Below are positions 30,906 to 39,116 of a stretch of DNA of 64,000 nt, piece by piece (positions within the stretch are counted from its first letter, which is position 1; the number at the start of each line of letters is the position of its first letter). The notes under the pieces are model-generated. The model was not told the origin of the DNA and did no database searches. It saw only the letters and a list, made by a program, of their open reading frames with translations. Location: NCBI RefSeq assembly GCF_036924645.1, contig NZ_JAZHRX010000001.1:6227501-6291500 (forward strand), written 5' to 3'. The position numbers and the translations under genes are program-made. Source of the DNA: Bradyrhizobium sp. AZCC 2176 (GTDB lineage: Bacteria; Pseudomonadota; Alphaproteobacteria; Rhizobiales; Xanthobacteraceae).

Positions 30906-32711
30906 ATGCGCGTGAGCGGGCATCGAGTTTTCAGTGCGGATATTGCGGGCGCAACGATTTCCAAACGGCAATTTTGGCAGATGGCGATGTTGACGGCGGC
31001 CGGTACCCTTGTCGCCGCGCCCCAGGCAGATGCCGCCACCCTGTTCTACTGGCAGGACTCCGATCCAGGCTATTACCGGCCCGCCCCCGTGGCGCAGCCG
31101 CGCAAGCCTAAGGCCCGCCGGCCTTCCGCCAAGAGCGCGGCCGCCATCAAGGAAACCAACGCCAAGCCGCACGGGCCGCTGATCATCGCGGTCTCAATCG
31201 AGCAGCAGAAGGTCCGCGTCTACGACGCCAACGGGTTGTTCGCCGAAAGCCCGGTGTCGACGGGCATGAAGGGTCATTCGACCCCGATGGGCGTGTTCAG
31301 CATCATCCAGAAGCACAAGATGCACCGCTCCAACATCTACAGCGGCGCGCCGATGCCTTACATGCAGCGCATCACCTGGTCGGGCGTTGCGATGCATGCC
31401 GGCGTCTTGCCCGGCTATCCGGCGTCGCACGGCTGCATCCGCATGCCGACGGCGTTCGCGATAAAGATGTGGAATTGGACCAGGATGGGCGCGCGCGTCA
31501 TCATCACGCCCGGCCAGATCACGCCCGCCAGTTTCTCGCATCCATTGCTGGTGGCGCAGAAGGTCGTGCCGCAGCCTCTCATTGCCAATGATCCGGCGAC
31601 CGACGCGCCCGCGGTGAAGAGCGACAAGGGCGCGGACGCAGGCCATGCAACCACGCCTGCGAATGCCAATCTTGCGGAGCCGAGCCTGGACCTGCGATCG
31701 ACCGTCGGTCACGCGGCGCCGTTGCGCGAACGGACCCACACCGCGGATGCCAGTACCGCGCTGCCGGCAATGAACGCCGTCGTGACCATGTCCGACGCAA
31801 CGCCGTCTGCGGCTGAGGTCCGCCCGGCCGGCGATGCGTCCAACACGGAAGCCAACGCAGACGCGCCGAAATCCGAGCCGGCAGCCAACGCGACTGACGC
31901 CGGCGAGCCCACGAAGACCGAAATCTCTGCAAGCGAGAACGCCGAGGACAAGCCCGCCGAGGCGAAAGTCGAAGCCAGCTCGGAAGCGAAATCCGACGCG
32001 GTGAACGCCGAGGCCCCCACGGCAGCGATTACCAAGGTCGAGGAAGCCAAGACTCCTGAATCCAAGACTCCCGAATCCAAGGCTCCCGTATCCAAGCCTG
32101 CCGGATCCAAGCCTGCTGAAGCCAAGGCCGCTGAAAAGCCCGCCGAGCCCGTCGAGGCGGCCGCCGATGCGCCGGCAGCGCCGGCCGTTGCACCCGACGT
32201 GAAGAAGGATACGGCGCGTCTGCCCGGCGCGGCTGCCAAGGCCGAACCGCCGAGGCGTCCCGGCCTGATCGCGGTGTTTGTGAGCCGCAAGGATTCCAAG
32301 CTGTATGTCCGCGAGAACTTCAAGCCGCAGTTCGACGTTCCCATCACGATCGCGCCGAGCGACCGGCCGCTGGGCACGCACGTCTTCACCGCCGAGGTCG
32401 ACAAGAACGATCCCAACCTGTTGCGCTGGTCGGTGATCTCGCTGCCAGTCACAGCCCGCAACGCCGCCCGCACCGACGAGGACGACCGCGCTGCGCGGCG
32501 CCGCAAGATGACCGGCGGCGCCCTCGCCGAGGCCAAGCCGCTGCCGAACAGCCCCGCCGAGGCCCTGGACCGCATCACCGTCGCTCCCGAGGCGATCGCC
32601 CGGATCGCCGAAGCCCTGACCACCGGCAGCTCGATCCTGGTGTCCGATCACGGCATCAACCAGGGCGGTGAAACCGGCGAAGGCACCGACTTCATCGTAC
32701 CCCTGCGGTAG
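30906..32711 (+). CDS. L,D-transpeptidase with second, catalytically empty YkuD-like domain
   Basis: This 601-residue exported protein remodels or cross-links peptidoglycan (3-3 links) or anchors lipoproteins. The signal runs to about residue 45 (ending AAPQADAA). The YkuD domain (about 95-215) has the catalytic block HAGVLPGYPASHGCIRMP with His and Cys present. Residues 230-455 form a long Ala/Pro/Lys/Glu linker, including several (T/A)PESK-like pentads around 385-410. A C-terminal segment (about 457-600: PGLIAVFVSRKDSKLYVREN, PLGTHVFTAEV) resembles a second YkuD fold lacking the SHGCxR motif, a layout common in Bradyrhizobium. An earlier TTG (30897) is less likely to be the start. Confidence 0.9.
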   Translation: MRVSGHRVFSADIAGATISKRQFWQMAMLTAAGTLVAAPQADAATLFYWQDSDPGYYRPAPVAQPRKPKARRPSAKSAAAIKETNAKPHGPLIIAVSIEQQKVRVYDANGLFAESPVSTGMKGHSTPMGVFSIIQKHKMHRSNIYSGAPMPYMQRITWSGVAMHAGVLPGYPASHGCIRMPTAFAIKMWNWTRMGARVIITPGQITPASFSHPLLVAQKVVPQPLIANDPATDAPAVKSDKGADAGHATTPANANLAEPSLDLRSTVGHAAPLRERTHTADASTALPAMNAVVTMSDATPSAAEVRPAGDASNTEANADAPKSEPAANATDAGEPTKTEISASENAEDKPAEAKVEASSEAKSDAVNAEAPTAAITKVEEAKTPESKTPESKAPVSKPAGSKPAEAKAAEKPAEPVEAAADAPAAPAVAPDVKKDTARLPGAAAKAEPPRRPGLIAVFVSRKDSKLYVRENFKPQFDVPITIAPSDRPLGTHVFTAEVDKNDPNLLRWSVISLPVTARNAARTDEDDRAARRRKMTGGALAEAKPLPNSPAEALDRITVAPEAIARIAEALTTGSSILVSDHGINQGGETGEGTDFIVPLR

Positions 32712-32791
32712 ACCCCATAACGGCTTGTTGAGCGGCAGCGCCCCGCGCGTTGCGCTATCCTTCGACAGTTGAACCGCTGTCGAGGCTTTTC

Positions 32792-33364
32792 ATGATGGAC
32801 CGCAGGAGCGTGATATCAGCGGCGCTGGCCGCGATCGCAGCCGTCGCCTCGAACAGGCAATCGCTGGCGCAGGCCGGCATGAGCCGGATCACGGCTTACG
32901 CGTTTTCGTTTCCGGGATTGGCCGGCGGCGACATCAGGCTTTCCGAATTTGCCGGCCGGCCGATCCTGATCGTCAACACCGCTTCGCTCTGTGGCTTCAC
33001 GCCGCAATATGGCGGTTTGCAGGAATTGTGGACCGAGTTTGGCGACCGCGGCCTAATGATCATCGGCGTTCCCTCAAACGATTTCGGCGGCCAGGAGCCG
33101 GGCGGCGCGTCCGAAATCGTCGCGACCGCGCAGAACCACCACGTCAGCTTTCCGATCGCCGCGAAGGCCGTCGTCAAGGGACCGACCGCGCATCCATTCT
33201 ACAAATGGGCGGCAGAGGCGCGGCCGAAGGATGTTCCACGCTGGAACTTCCACAAATACCTGATCGGCCGCGACGGCTATATCGCCGACGTCTTCCCGGA
33301 ATCCGTCGACCCCGTGGATACACGGGTGAAAACCGCCATCGCGCGGGCACTCGCCGCTTCCTGA
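32792..33364 (+). CDS. Glutathione peroxidase-like peroxidase, exported
   Basis: This 190-residue thiol peroxidase of the GPx fold has the catalytic Cys in NTASLCGFTPQYGGLQ near 62, Gln in PSNDFGGQEPG near 97, and Trp/Asn in VPRWNFHKYLIGRDG near 150, completing the C-Q-W-N tetrad. The N-terminus MMDRRSVISAALAAIAAVA, with paired Arg and a hydrophobic core ending at LAQAG, looks like a Tat or Sec signal, so it would act in the periplasm. Reductant choice (thioredoxin or glutathione) cannot be told. GAGG lies 8 nt before ATG 32792. Confidence 0.88.
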   Translation: MMDRRSVISAALAAIAAVASNRQSLAQAGMSRITAYAFSFPGLAGGDIRLSEFAGRPILIVNTASLCGFTPQYGGLQELWTEFGDRGLMIIGVPSNDFGGQEPGGASEIVATAQNHHVSFPIAAKAVVKGPTAHPFYKWAAEARPKDVPRWNFHKYLIGRDGYIADVFPESVDPVDTRVKTAIARALAAS

Positions 33365-33521
33365 ATTAACCTGTCCGGTGACAAATCGGCTGGGCGTAAC
33401 CGCAGCCGTTGCGTTGGCGCGCCCGCTCCAACTAGGCTACTATCTGCTTCGAGGGATGGAGGCAGACCGGACGACGGCAACGCCGCGACCGGGAGCGGGA
33501 TTCAAATTTAGGGAAAACAAG

Positions 33522-34466
33522 ATGCGTATTGCGGCAGGGTTGATCTTTGCAGGCGCGGTTTCGCTGTTGGCATCAAGCGCGGCGTGGTCGCAGACGCCAC
33601 CCGTCAAAGGCGCGGCCTCGCCTCCGCAGGCAGCGCCTGCCCCCGCCCCGCCGCCGGCGCCCGTCTCGACCCGTCCGCCATGCAACAATCCCAACGCGCT
33701 CGGCATCGGCCGCACCGTCGAGATCGACACGACCGGCGGTCCCGGTTTCGGCTTCGAACATTTCAAGGAGCTCGACTTCCTGCGCGACAAGGAAGTGGTT
33801 CTGACCTTTGACGACGGTCCGTGGCCGGTGAATACGCCGTCGGTGCTGAAGACGCTGGCGGAAGAGTGCACCACCGGCATCTTCTTTCCGATCGGAAAGC
33901 ACGCCACCTATTATCCCGAAATACTCAAACAGGTGATGGCGGCCGGCCACTCCATCGGATCGCACACCTGGTCGCATGCCGCCCTCGTCAACAAGAAGCT
34001 GAACGAGCAGCAGCGCAAGGATGAAATCGAAAAAGGATTCAGCGCCGTGAAATGGGCGCTCGGCGGCAAGGCGCCGGCCCCGTTCTTCCGCTTCCCGGCG
34101 CTGCAGCACCCGCCGGAGATGGTGACCTATCTCGGCACCCGCAACATCGGAATCTTCTCCTGCGACCTCGATTCCTTCGACTTCAAGGCGAGCAAGCCGC
34201 AGACCATCATCGACAACGTGATGCGCAAGGTCGAGAAGAACGGCAAAGGCATCATCCTGATGCACGACTTCCAGAAGCATACCGCCGAAGCCCTGCCCGA
34301 GCTCCTGAAGAAGCTGAAGGCAGGCGGCTACAAGGTGGTTGCGATGCGCGCCAAGGCGCCGGTGCAGACCATCGCGCAATATGACGAGGACATCGTCAAG
34401 GATCTGAAGCTGCCGACCGTGAGCTCACGTCCGGTCTCCAGCGTCGTGCAGACGATCTCGGAATAA
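33522..34466 (+). CDS. Exported polysaccharide deacetylase (NodB homology domain)
   Basis: This 314-residue protein has a signal peptide (ending AAWSQ), a Pro/Ala-rich linker and a NodB-type deacetylase domain. Metal and catalytic motifs are visible: LTFDDGPWPVN near 92 (the Asp pair), IGSHTWSHAALVN near 148 (two His), FFRFPALQHP near 190 (Arg) and a late ILMHDF (His). It probably removes acetyl groups from peptidoglycan or an exopolysaccharide in the periplasm. ATG 33522 is used because it begins a proper signal sequence. Confidence 0.9.
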   Translation: MRIAAGLIFAGAVSLLASSAAWSQTPPVKGAASPPQAAPAPAPPPAPVSTRPPCNNPNALGIGRTVEIDTTGGPGFGFEHFKELDFLRDKEVVLTFDDGPWPVNTPSVLKTLAEECTTGIFFPIGKHATYYPEILKQVMAAGHSIGSHTWSHAALVNKKLNEQQRKDEIEKGFSAVKWALGGKAPAPFFRFPALQHPPEMVTYLGTRNIGIFSCDLDSFDFKASKPQTIIDNVMRKVEKNGKGIILMHDFQKHTAEALPELLKKLKAGGYKVVAMRAKAPVQTIAQYDEDIVKDLKLPTVSSRPVSSVVQTISE

Positions 34467-34479
34467 CGCGGCGCGACAC

Positions 34480-35037
34480 GTGCCGGCGCTGCGTATCGAA
34501 GGTTATGTCATCGTCTCCGCGGACGGCATGCTGGCCGACGCGCGCAACGTCATGCCGGACGAATTGAAGTTCGAGGGCGACAAGGCATTTTTCACCGCCG
34601 CCCTCGACCGTGCTGATCTGATCCTGCATGGCCGCAATTCCTACGAGGACCAGCCGAATTCGCCGCGGCGCAGGCGCGTCATCCTGACGCGGAAGGTCGA
34701 GGCGATCGCGCCCGATCCATCCAATCCGAACGCCACGCTCTGGAATCCCGCGGGTGCGACCTTCGAAGCTGCCTGCGCGCAGGCAGGCGTGCCTGACGGC
34801 GTTGTGGCGATCATCGGCGGCCCCGGCGTATTCGGCATGTTCATGGACCGCTACGACGTGTTCTGGCTCTCGGTCGCGCCGCATGTTCGCTTGCCCGGCG
34901 GCGAGCCCTGCTTTCCCGGAGTCCCTGCCCGTACGCCACAGGAAATCCTCACCGCACATGGGCTGCGTGCGGGCGAGGCGCAGACGCTTGATGCAGTGCA
35001 TGATGTCACCGTCACGCCGTGGCGGCGCAGCGCCTAG
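34480..35037 (+). CDS. RibD C-terminal/dihydrofolate reductase-like protein
   Basis: This 185-residue DHFR-like fold has RIEGYVIVSADGMLADA (strand A), RADLILHGRNSYED, RRRRVILTR and VVAIIGGPGVFGMFMDRYDV (the NADPH-binding GG segment), as in the bifunctional RibD C-terminal family. GTG 34480 is 13 nt after the deacetylase stop, so the genes are likely co-transcribed. It lacks the deaminase half of RibD. The substrate is unknown; relatives often act as generic NADPH reductases. Confidence 0.82.
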   Translation: MPALRIEGYVIVSADGMLADARNVMPDELKFEGDKAFFTAALDRADLILHGRNSYEDQPNSPRRRRVILTRKVEAIAPDPSNPNATLWNPAGATFEAACAQAGVPDGVVAIIGGPGVFGMFMDRYDVFWLSVAPHVRLPGGEPCFPGVPARTPQEILTAHGLRAGEAQTLDAVHDVTVTPWRRSA

Positions 35038-35164
35038 AGCGTCATCCTTTCGTACAATCGCCTCGCGGTAAGCCGGCCTCGGCGAGAGATCGCTTGACAG
35101 CACGCGGACGCGGTTCCACCCTGAAAAGAAAAAAGACACATATCATCATCGGGAGGACCACAAC

Positions 35165-36286
35165 ATGTTGAGGTACGCTTCAACTATGATTGCAGCGGTG
35201 ACTCTTGGAATGGTCACCGTCTTCACTGCGCCGGTTCACGCTCAAACCGCTCAAAAGCCGCTAGTGCTGAAGGGTCAGTCGACCCACCCCGCATCCTCGA
35301 ACTTCCATCTCATCTTCAAGCTGTGGGCGGAGACCGTCGAGAAAATGACGGCCGGACGCCTCAAGATCGAGACGCTTCCGGCGGGAGCGATCGTGCCGCC
35401 GTTCGAGGTGTTCGATGCCACCTCCAAGAACGTTCTCGATGTCGGCATGGGACCGTTCGGCTACATCCTCGGCCGCAACACCGCGACGATACCGATGTCG
35501 CATGGTCCGTTGTACGGCATGGACGGCTCGGACTACTGGGCCTGGTACTATGACGGCGGCGGCATGAAGTTGCTCGACGAGTTCTACCGAGACGTCCTCA
35601 AGCTGAACGTCGTCGGCTTCCCGATCCCGACTGACTACCCGCAGGGCATGGGCTGGTTCAAGAAGGAGATCAACAGCCTCGCCGACCTCAAGGGCATGAA
35701 GTACCGGATCTACGGCATCGGTGCGGAAACCTACGGCAGGCTCGGCGTATCGGTCGTCACCATTCCGGGCGGCGAGATCGTCCCGGCGATGGAGCGCGGC
35801 GTGATCGAGGGCGCCGAGTGGATCAACTGCGAGGAAGACAAAAAGCTCGGCCTCCATCAGGTCGCCAAGCATTACTACACGCCGGGCATGCATGAACCCG
35901 TCACCGGCGGCCAGTTGATGATCAACGGCGACGTCTGGAAGAAGCTTACGCCGGACTTGCAGGAGATCATCAAGGTGGCGAGCGTCTACGCAACGACGCA
36001 GCGTAACTTCGCCCTCAACCGAGAGACGGCGCAGGCTTGCCAGGACCTGATCAAAGGGGGCGTGCAGATGCATCGTACGCCCGACGAGATCCTGACCAAC
36101 TTCCTCGACGAGTGGGAGAAGATCCAGGCCGAACACGCGGCGAAGAATCCCTTCTACAGGAAGGTTATCGACAGCCAGAAGGCCTACGCCGAACAGATCG
36201 TGCCGTTCAAGCTCTCCTGGTTCCCGCCGTACAACTTCGCCGGCGAATACTACTGGAAGAACAAGATCTATCTGACCAAGAAGTGA
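35165..36286 (+). CDS. TRAP transporter solute-binding subunit, DctP-type
   Basis: This 373-residue periplasmic binding protein has a signal peptide (1-27, ending PVHAQ). The body has FKLWAETVEKMTAGRLKIET, MKYRIYGIGAETYGRLG (the Arg that binds carboxylates) and VTIPGGEIVPAMERGVIEG, then AEWINCEEDKKLGLHQVAKH. The latter pattern belongs to the branch often labelled mannitol/chloroaromatic or alpha-keto acid TRAP proteins. It captures a carboxylated solute and delivers it to the membrane subunits encoded next. GGGAGG precedes ATG 35165, and a TTGACA at 35094-35099 is a possible -35 element. Confidence 0.93.
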   Translation: MLRYASTMIAAVTLGMVTVFTAPVHAQTAQKPLVLKGQSTHPASSNFHLIFKLWAETVEKMTAGRLKIETLPAGAIVPPFEVFDATSKNVLDVGMGPFGYILGRNTATIPMSHGPLYGMDGSDYWAWYYDGGGMKLLDEFYRDVLKLNVVGFPIPTDYPQGMGWFKKEINSLADLKGMKYRIYGIGAETYGRLGVSVVTIPGGEIVPAMERGVIEGAEWINCEEDKKLGLHQVAKHYYTPGMHEPVTGGQLMINGDVWKKLTPDLQEIIKVASVYATTQRNFALNRETAQACQDLIKGGVQMHRTPDEILTNFLDEWEKIQAEHAAKNPFYRKVIDSQKAYAEQIVPFKLSWFPPYNFAGEYYWKNKIYLTKK

Positions 36287-36361
36287 TCTCTCGCACGTAG
36301 CTGAGCTGCTGGCGTCCGCACGGCCGGACGCCGGCACCGCACTGCCTGAAGAGGAGCGATC

Positions 36362-36955
36362 ATGTCGTCGAACACCACAAGTGCCTCGGCCCCCGGCCAT
36401 CCAGGCGGCGAGTTCCCACGCGCGTTCTACGCGATCATTCGCGTGATCGATCGCTTTACGGACGTCACCGGCAAGCTGATCGCCATGGCGATGCTGTTTC
36501 TGGTCGTGACGATCTCCTACGAGGTCGTCATGCGCTACGGGTTCGGCGCACCGACCATTTGGGTCTATGAATCAAGCTTCATGGTCAACGGCGCGGCCTT
36601 CATGCTCGGATCCGGATATGCGCTGTTGAAGGGCGCGCATGTTCGCACCGACATCTATTGGGAGAACTACTCGGAGCGGACAAAAGGCATCGTCGACCTG
36701 ATCTCATACCTGTGCCTTTTCTATCCGGCCATGCTCATTTTCATGCTGATCAGCATAGACGACGCCTGGCATTCCTACGAGACCGGCGAACGATCGCAGG
36801 AAAGCGTGTGGCGCGCGATCATGTGGCCTTTCCGGGCCACGATCCCGCTGGCGGCCCTTCTTCTCATGATCCAGGGCGTGTCCGAGGTCCTGAAGTGCTG
36901 GTACCAGGTCCAGTTCGGACGCGAGTTCGAGCACAAGGAAAAGATTGAGATATGA
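36362..36955 (+). CDS. TRAP transporter small permease, DctQ-type
   Basis: This 197-residue inner-membrane protein has four spans, including GKLIAMAMLFLVVTISYEVV, ESSFMVNGAAFMLGSGYALL and YLCLFYPAMLIFMLISI, with the family motif LLKGAHVRTDIYWENYS between the second and third spans. It pairs with the large DctM permease and helps dock the binding protein. GAGGAG precedes the ATG. The stop overlaps the start of dctM by ATGA (36952-36955). Confidence 0.92.
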   Translation: MSSNTTSASAPGHPGGEFPRAFYAIIRVIDRFTDVTGKLIAMAMLFLVVTISYEVVMRYGFGAPTIWVYESSFMVNGAAFMLGSGYALLKGAHVRTDIYWENYSERTKGIVDLISYLCLFYPAMLIFMLISIDDAWHSYETGERSQESVWRAIMWPFRATIPLAALLLMIQGVSEVLKCWYQVQFGREFEHKEKIEI

Positions 36956-38370
36956 CGGGCCTCGAACTCCTCGGACTTGCCATGCTCCTCGTAATGCTGG
37001 GAGCCATCTTCATCGGCCTGCCGATCAGCTTCACGCTGCTGTTCCTAGCGCTGATGTTCGGCTATGCCGGCATGGGTGAGCGCGTCTTCAACCTCGCCTA
37101 TCTGCAGACCATCGGCCTGATGAAGCAGGACGAACTCGTCGCAGTGCCGATGTTCGTTCTGATGGGATTCATCTGCGACCAGGCCGGACTCATGGAGCGG
37201 CTGTTCAAGGCGTTCCGCGATCTGTTCGCGCCGCTCAAGGGCGCGCTCTATGTGGTCGTCATTCTCACGGCGACGCTGTTCGGCATCGCCGCCGGAACTG
37301 TCGGCGCAACCGTCGCGCTGCTCGGCATCATGGCCGGGCCGATGATGATCCGCTCCGGCTACGATGTGCGGATGTCGGCCGGCGCCATCGCCGCGGGAGG
37401 CACGCTCGGCATCCTGATTCCGCCGTCCGTGATGCTGGTCGTGATGGCACCCGTGCTCGATATCTCGATCATAGATCTCTATGCAGCCGCGTTCGGCCCG
37501 GGCTTCCTGTTGTCCGCGATGTTCATCGCCTACACCCTGATCCGCTGCCACTTCAATCCCAAGCTCGGCCCGCCGGTGCCGGTCGAGGAACGGCCGGATT
37601 CGATGCGGATCGTATTGTGGGAATGCCTGGTCGGCCTCGTGCCGGTGACTGTGCTGACGCTCGTGACACTCGGCGCCATTCTCGCCGGCATCACGACGGC
37701 CGCGGAAGCGGCGGCCTTCGGTGCACTCGGCGCGATCCTGCTCGTCATTGCCTATGGCAAGTTCACATGGCGAGGATTGCTGGATGCCTGTTACGCCACG
37801 CTGGCGACGACAAGCATGGTGCTATTGCTTGCGGTAGCCTCCAACGTGTTCGGCGCCGTGTTCGCGTGGCTCGGCACGGCGACCTGGATGACCAACGCCC
37901 TGCTGGCTTCGCCGCTGCCTTCCTGGGGCACGATGTCCCTGCTCCTCACCCTGATATTCCTGCTCGGCTGGCCGTTCGAATGGCCGGCCATCGTCTTCAT
38001 CTTCCTGCCGATGCTGGCGCCCGTGGCCAAGGGCCTCGGCTATGACATGGTCTGGTTCGGCTGCATCGTCGCTGTCGTGCTGCAAACCGCGTTCCTGTCT
38101 CCACCAGTCGCCATGTCGGCCTACTATCTCAAGCAGGTCGTCAAGGAATGGAACCTGCGGCTGATCTACCGCGGCATGGCCGACTTCATGGTGCTCCAGT
38201 GCGCCTGTGTGGCGCTGGTGCTGATCTTCCCGGCCATCGCGATGTGGTTCCCGCAGTGGCTGCAGGCGCGCAGAGTGGCGGAACGCAACGCGCAGATCGA
38301 GTACGTCGCGCCGCCGCCGACCGCCGCCGCGGCCCTTGACGGTTCACGTGTTGCCGTTCGGAATTTCTGA
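36952..38370 (+). CDS. TRAP transporter large permease, DctM-type
   Basis: This 472-residue ion-coupled permease has about twelve spans. Diagnostic blocks are PMFVLMGFICDQAGLMERLF, GTVGATVALLGIMAGPMMI, SAGAIAAGGTLGILIPPSVM and GITTAAEAAAFGALGAI. The GGTLGILIPPS segment contributes to the ion/substrate site. It is coupled to dctQ by a 4-nt overlap, completing a three-gene dctP-dctQ-dctM operon. The C-terminus is longer than usual and hydrophilic (about 30 residues). Transport is driven by a Na+ or H+ gradient. Confidence 0.94.
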   Translation: MTGLELLGLAMLLVMLGAIFIGLPISFTLLFLALMFGYAGMGERVFNLAYLQTIGLMKQDELVAVPMFVLMGFICDQAGLMERLFKAFRDLFAPLKGALYVVVILTATLFGIAAGTVGATVALLGIMAGPMMIRSGYDVRMSAGAIAAGGTLGILIPPSVMLVVMAPVLDISIIDLYAAAFGPGFLLSAMFIAYTLIRCHFNPKLGPPVPVEERPDSMRIVLWECLVGLVPVTVLTLVTLGAILAGITTAAEAAAFGALGAILLVIAYGKFTWRGLLDACYATLATTSMVLLLAVASNVFGAVFAWLGTATWMTNALLASPLPSWGTMSLLLTLIFLLGWPFEWPAIVFIFLPMLAPVAKGLGYDMVWFGCIVAVVLQTAFLSPPVAMSAYYLKQVVKEWNLRLIYRGMADFMVLQCACVALVLIFPAIAMWFPQWLQARRVAERNAQIEYVAPPPTAAAALDGSRVAVRNF

Positions 38371-38397
38371 CTTCGTCTGAAGCCGCCGCTACCGAAT

Positions 38398-38850
38398 TCA
38401 GATGTCCCCGTAGGCCGGTTCATTCGGTCGCGGACCCTTGCCGTAGCCTGCGATCATGAACAGCGCGCCGATGATCGACAGGTTCTTCAGGGCATCGATC
38501 AGCGTCTTGGCATTTTCGGGCGCCGGCTGATTCCAGAAATCGTGGAAGTAGAAGGTTGTCGCCAGCACGAAGAAGATCAGCAGAATCGCGAAGAAGCGCG
38601 CGCCGAAATTGACCGCGATCATCAGACCCGCGAGGATCTCGAAGCCGCCAACGCCCATCGCCAGCAGTTGCGGCATCGGCATGCCCGTCATGGTTTCGAG
38701 CTGCGAGGTATAGGGCGCCAGTACCGCCGGGATGGTTATCTTGGTTGCGATGAAGTCGGCCGTCTGCTGAATCGCGAAGAGCTTGGTCGCTCCCGTGTAC
38801 ATGAAGAGGACGGCGAACAGGACTCGCCCGAAGGTAACTAACGCTGGCAT
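38398..38850 (-). CDS. DoxX-family membrane protein
   Basis: This 150-residue protein with four membrane spans begins MPALVTFGRVLFAVLFMYTG, then LFAIQQTADFIATKITIPA and MGVGGFEILAGLMIAVNFGA, the DoxX/DUF417-like layout. DoxX relatives take part in thiosulfate or quinone-linked redox or membrane-stress roles; none can be assigned here. ATG 38850 is chosen over ATG 38874 because the family starts just before the first span. It converges with dctM. Confidence 0.82.
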   Translation of the reverse strand: MPALVTFGRVLFAVLFMYTGATKLFAIQQTADFIATKITIPAVLAPYTSQLETMTGMPMPQLLAMGVGGFEILAGLMIAVNFGARFFAILLIFFVLATTFYFHDFWNQPAPENAKTLIDALKNLSIIGALFMIAGYGKGPRPNEPAYGDI

Positions 38851-39016
38851 GGGATCGGCCTCACTGAATGGCATGCAAAGGTTGCAGGCGGCGCGAAACG
38901 ATTATGGGCGTTTCGCCTCCGCTTTTCAAACGCTCAAATCGAAACCATCCGCGCAGTAGCCTGCGCAGGCTTAACCTGACCTTCTGATAGAAGCAGAACC
39001 AAGGCCCCTTTTTTGA

Positions 39017-39116
39017 TCATAGCGTTTTTCAAGCGGACGATAGCGGTCCACGTGAAGAAAACGCGCCAGAACAAAAGGCTAGATCCCCGTTTTGATTCAA
39101 TCTGAACCGGGATCTA
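39017..39116. repeat. Dispersed palindromic repeat, diverged copy of 16302-16402
   Basis: The layout is the same as at 16302-16402: TAGCGTTTTTCAAGCGGACG...GTGAAGAAAACGCG, then CTAGATCCC...GGGATCTA with a GATTCAATC centre. The arms here have two or three mismatches. It ends within the stop codon of maeB, so on the minus strand it could serve as the maeB transcript end. Confidence 0.8.

Noticed and set aside
32040..32140. Tandem DNA repeat in the transpeptidase gene as a mobile or CRISPR-like array
   Set aside because: It is an in-frame low-complexity coding repeat (PESK pentads) with imperfect units and no spacers.
31194..32651. Long minus-strand open frame opposite the L,D-transpeptidase
   Set aside because: Composition is Gly/Arg/Leu-rich and mirrors the repetitive linker; no domain or start signal.
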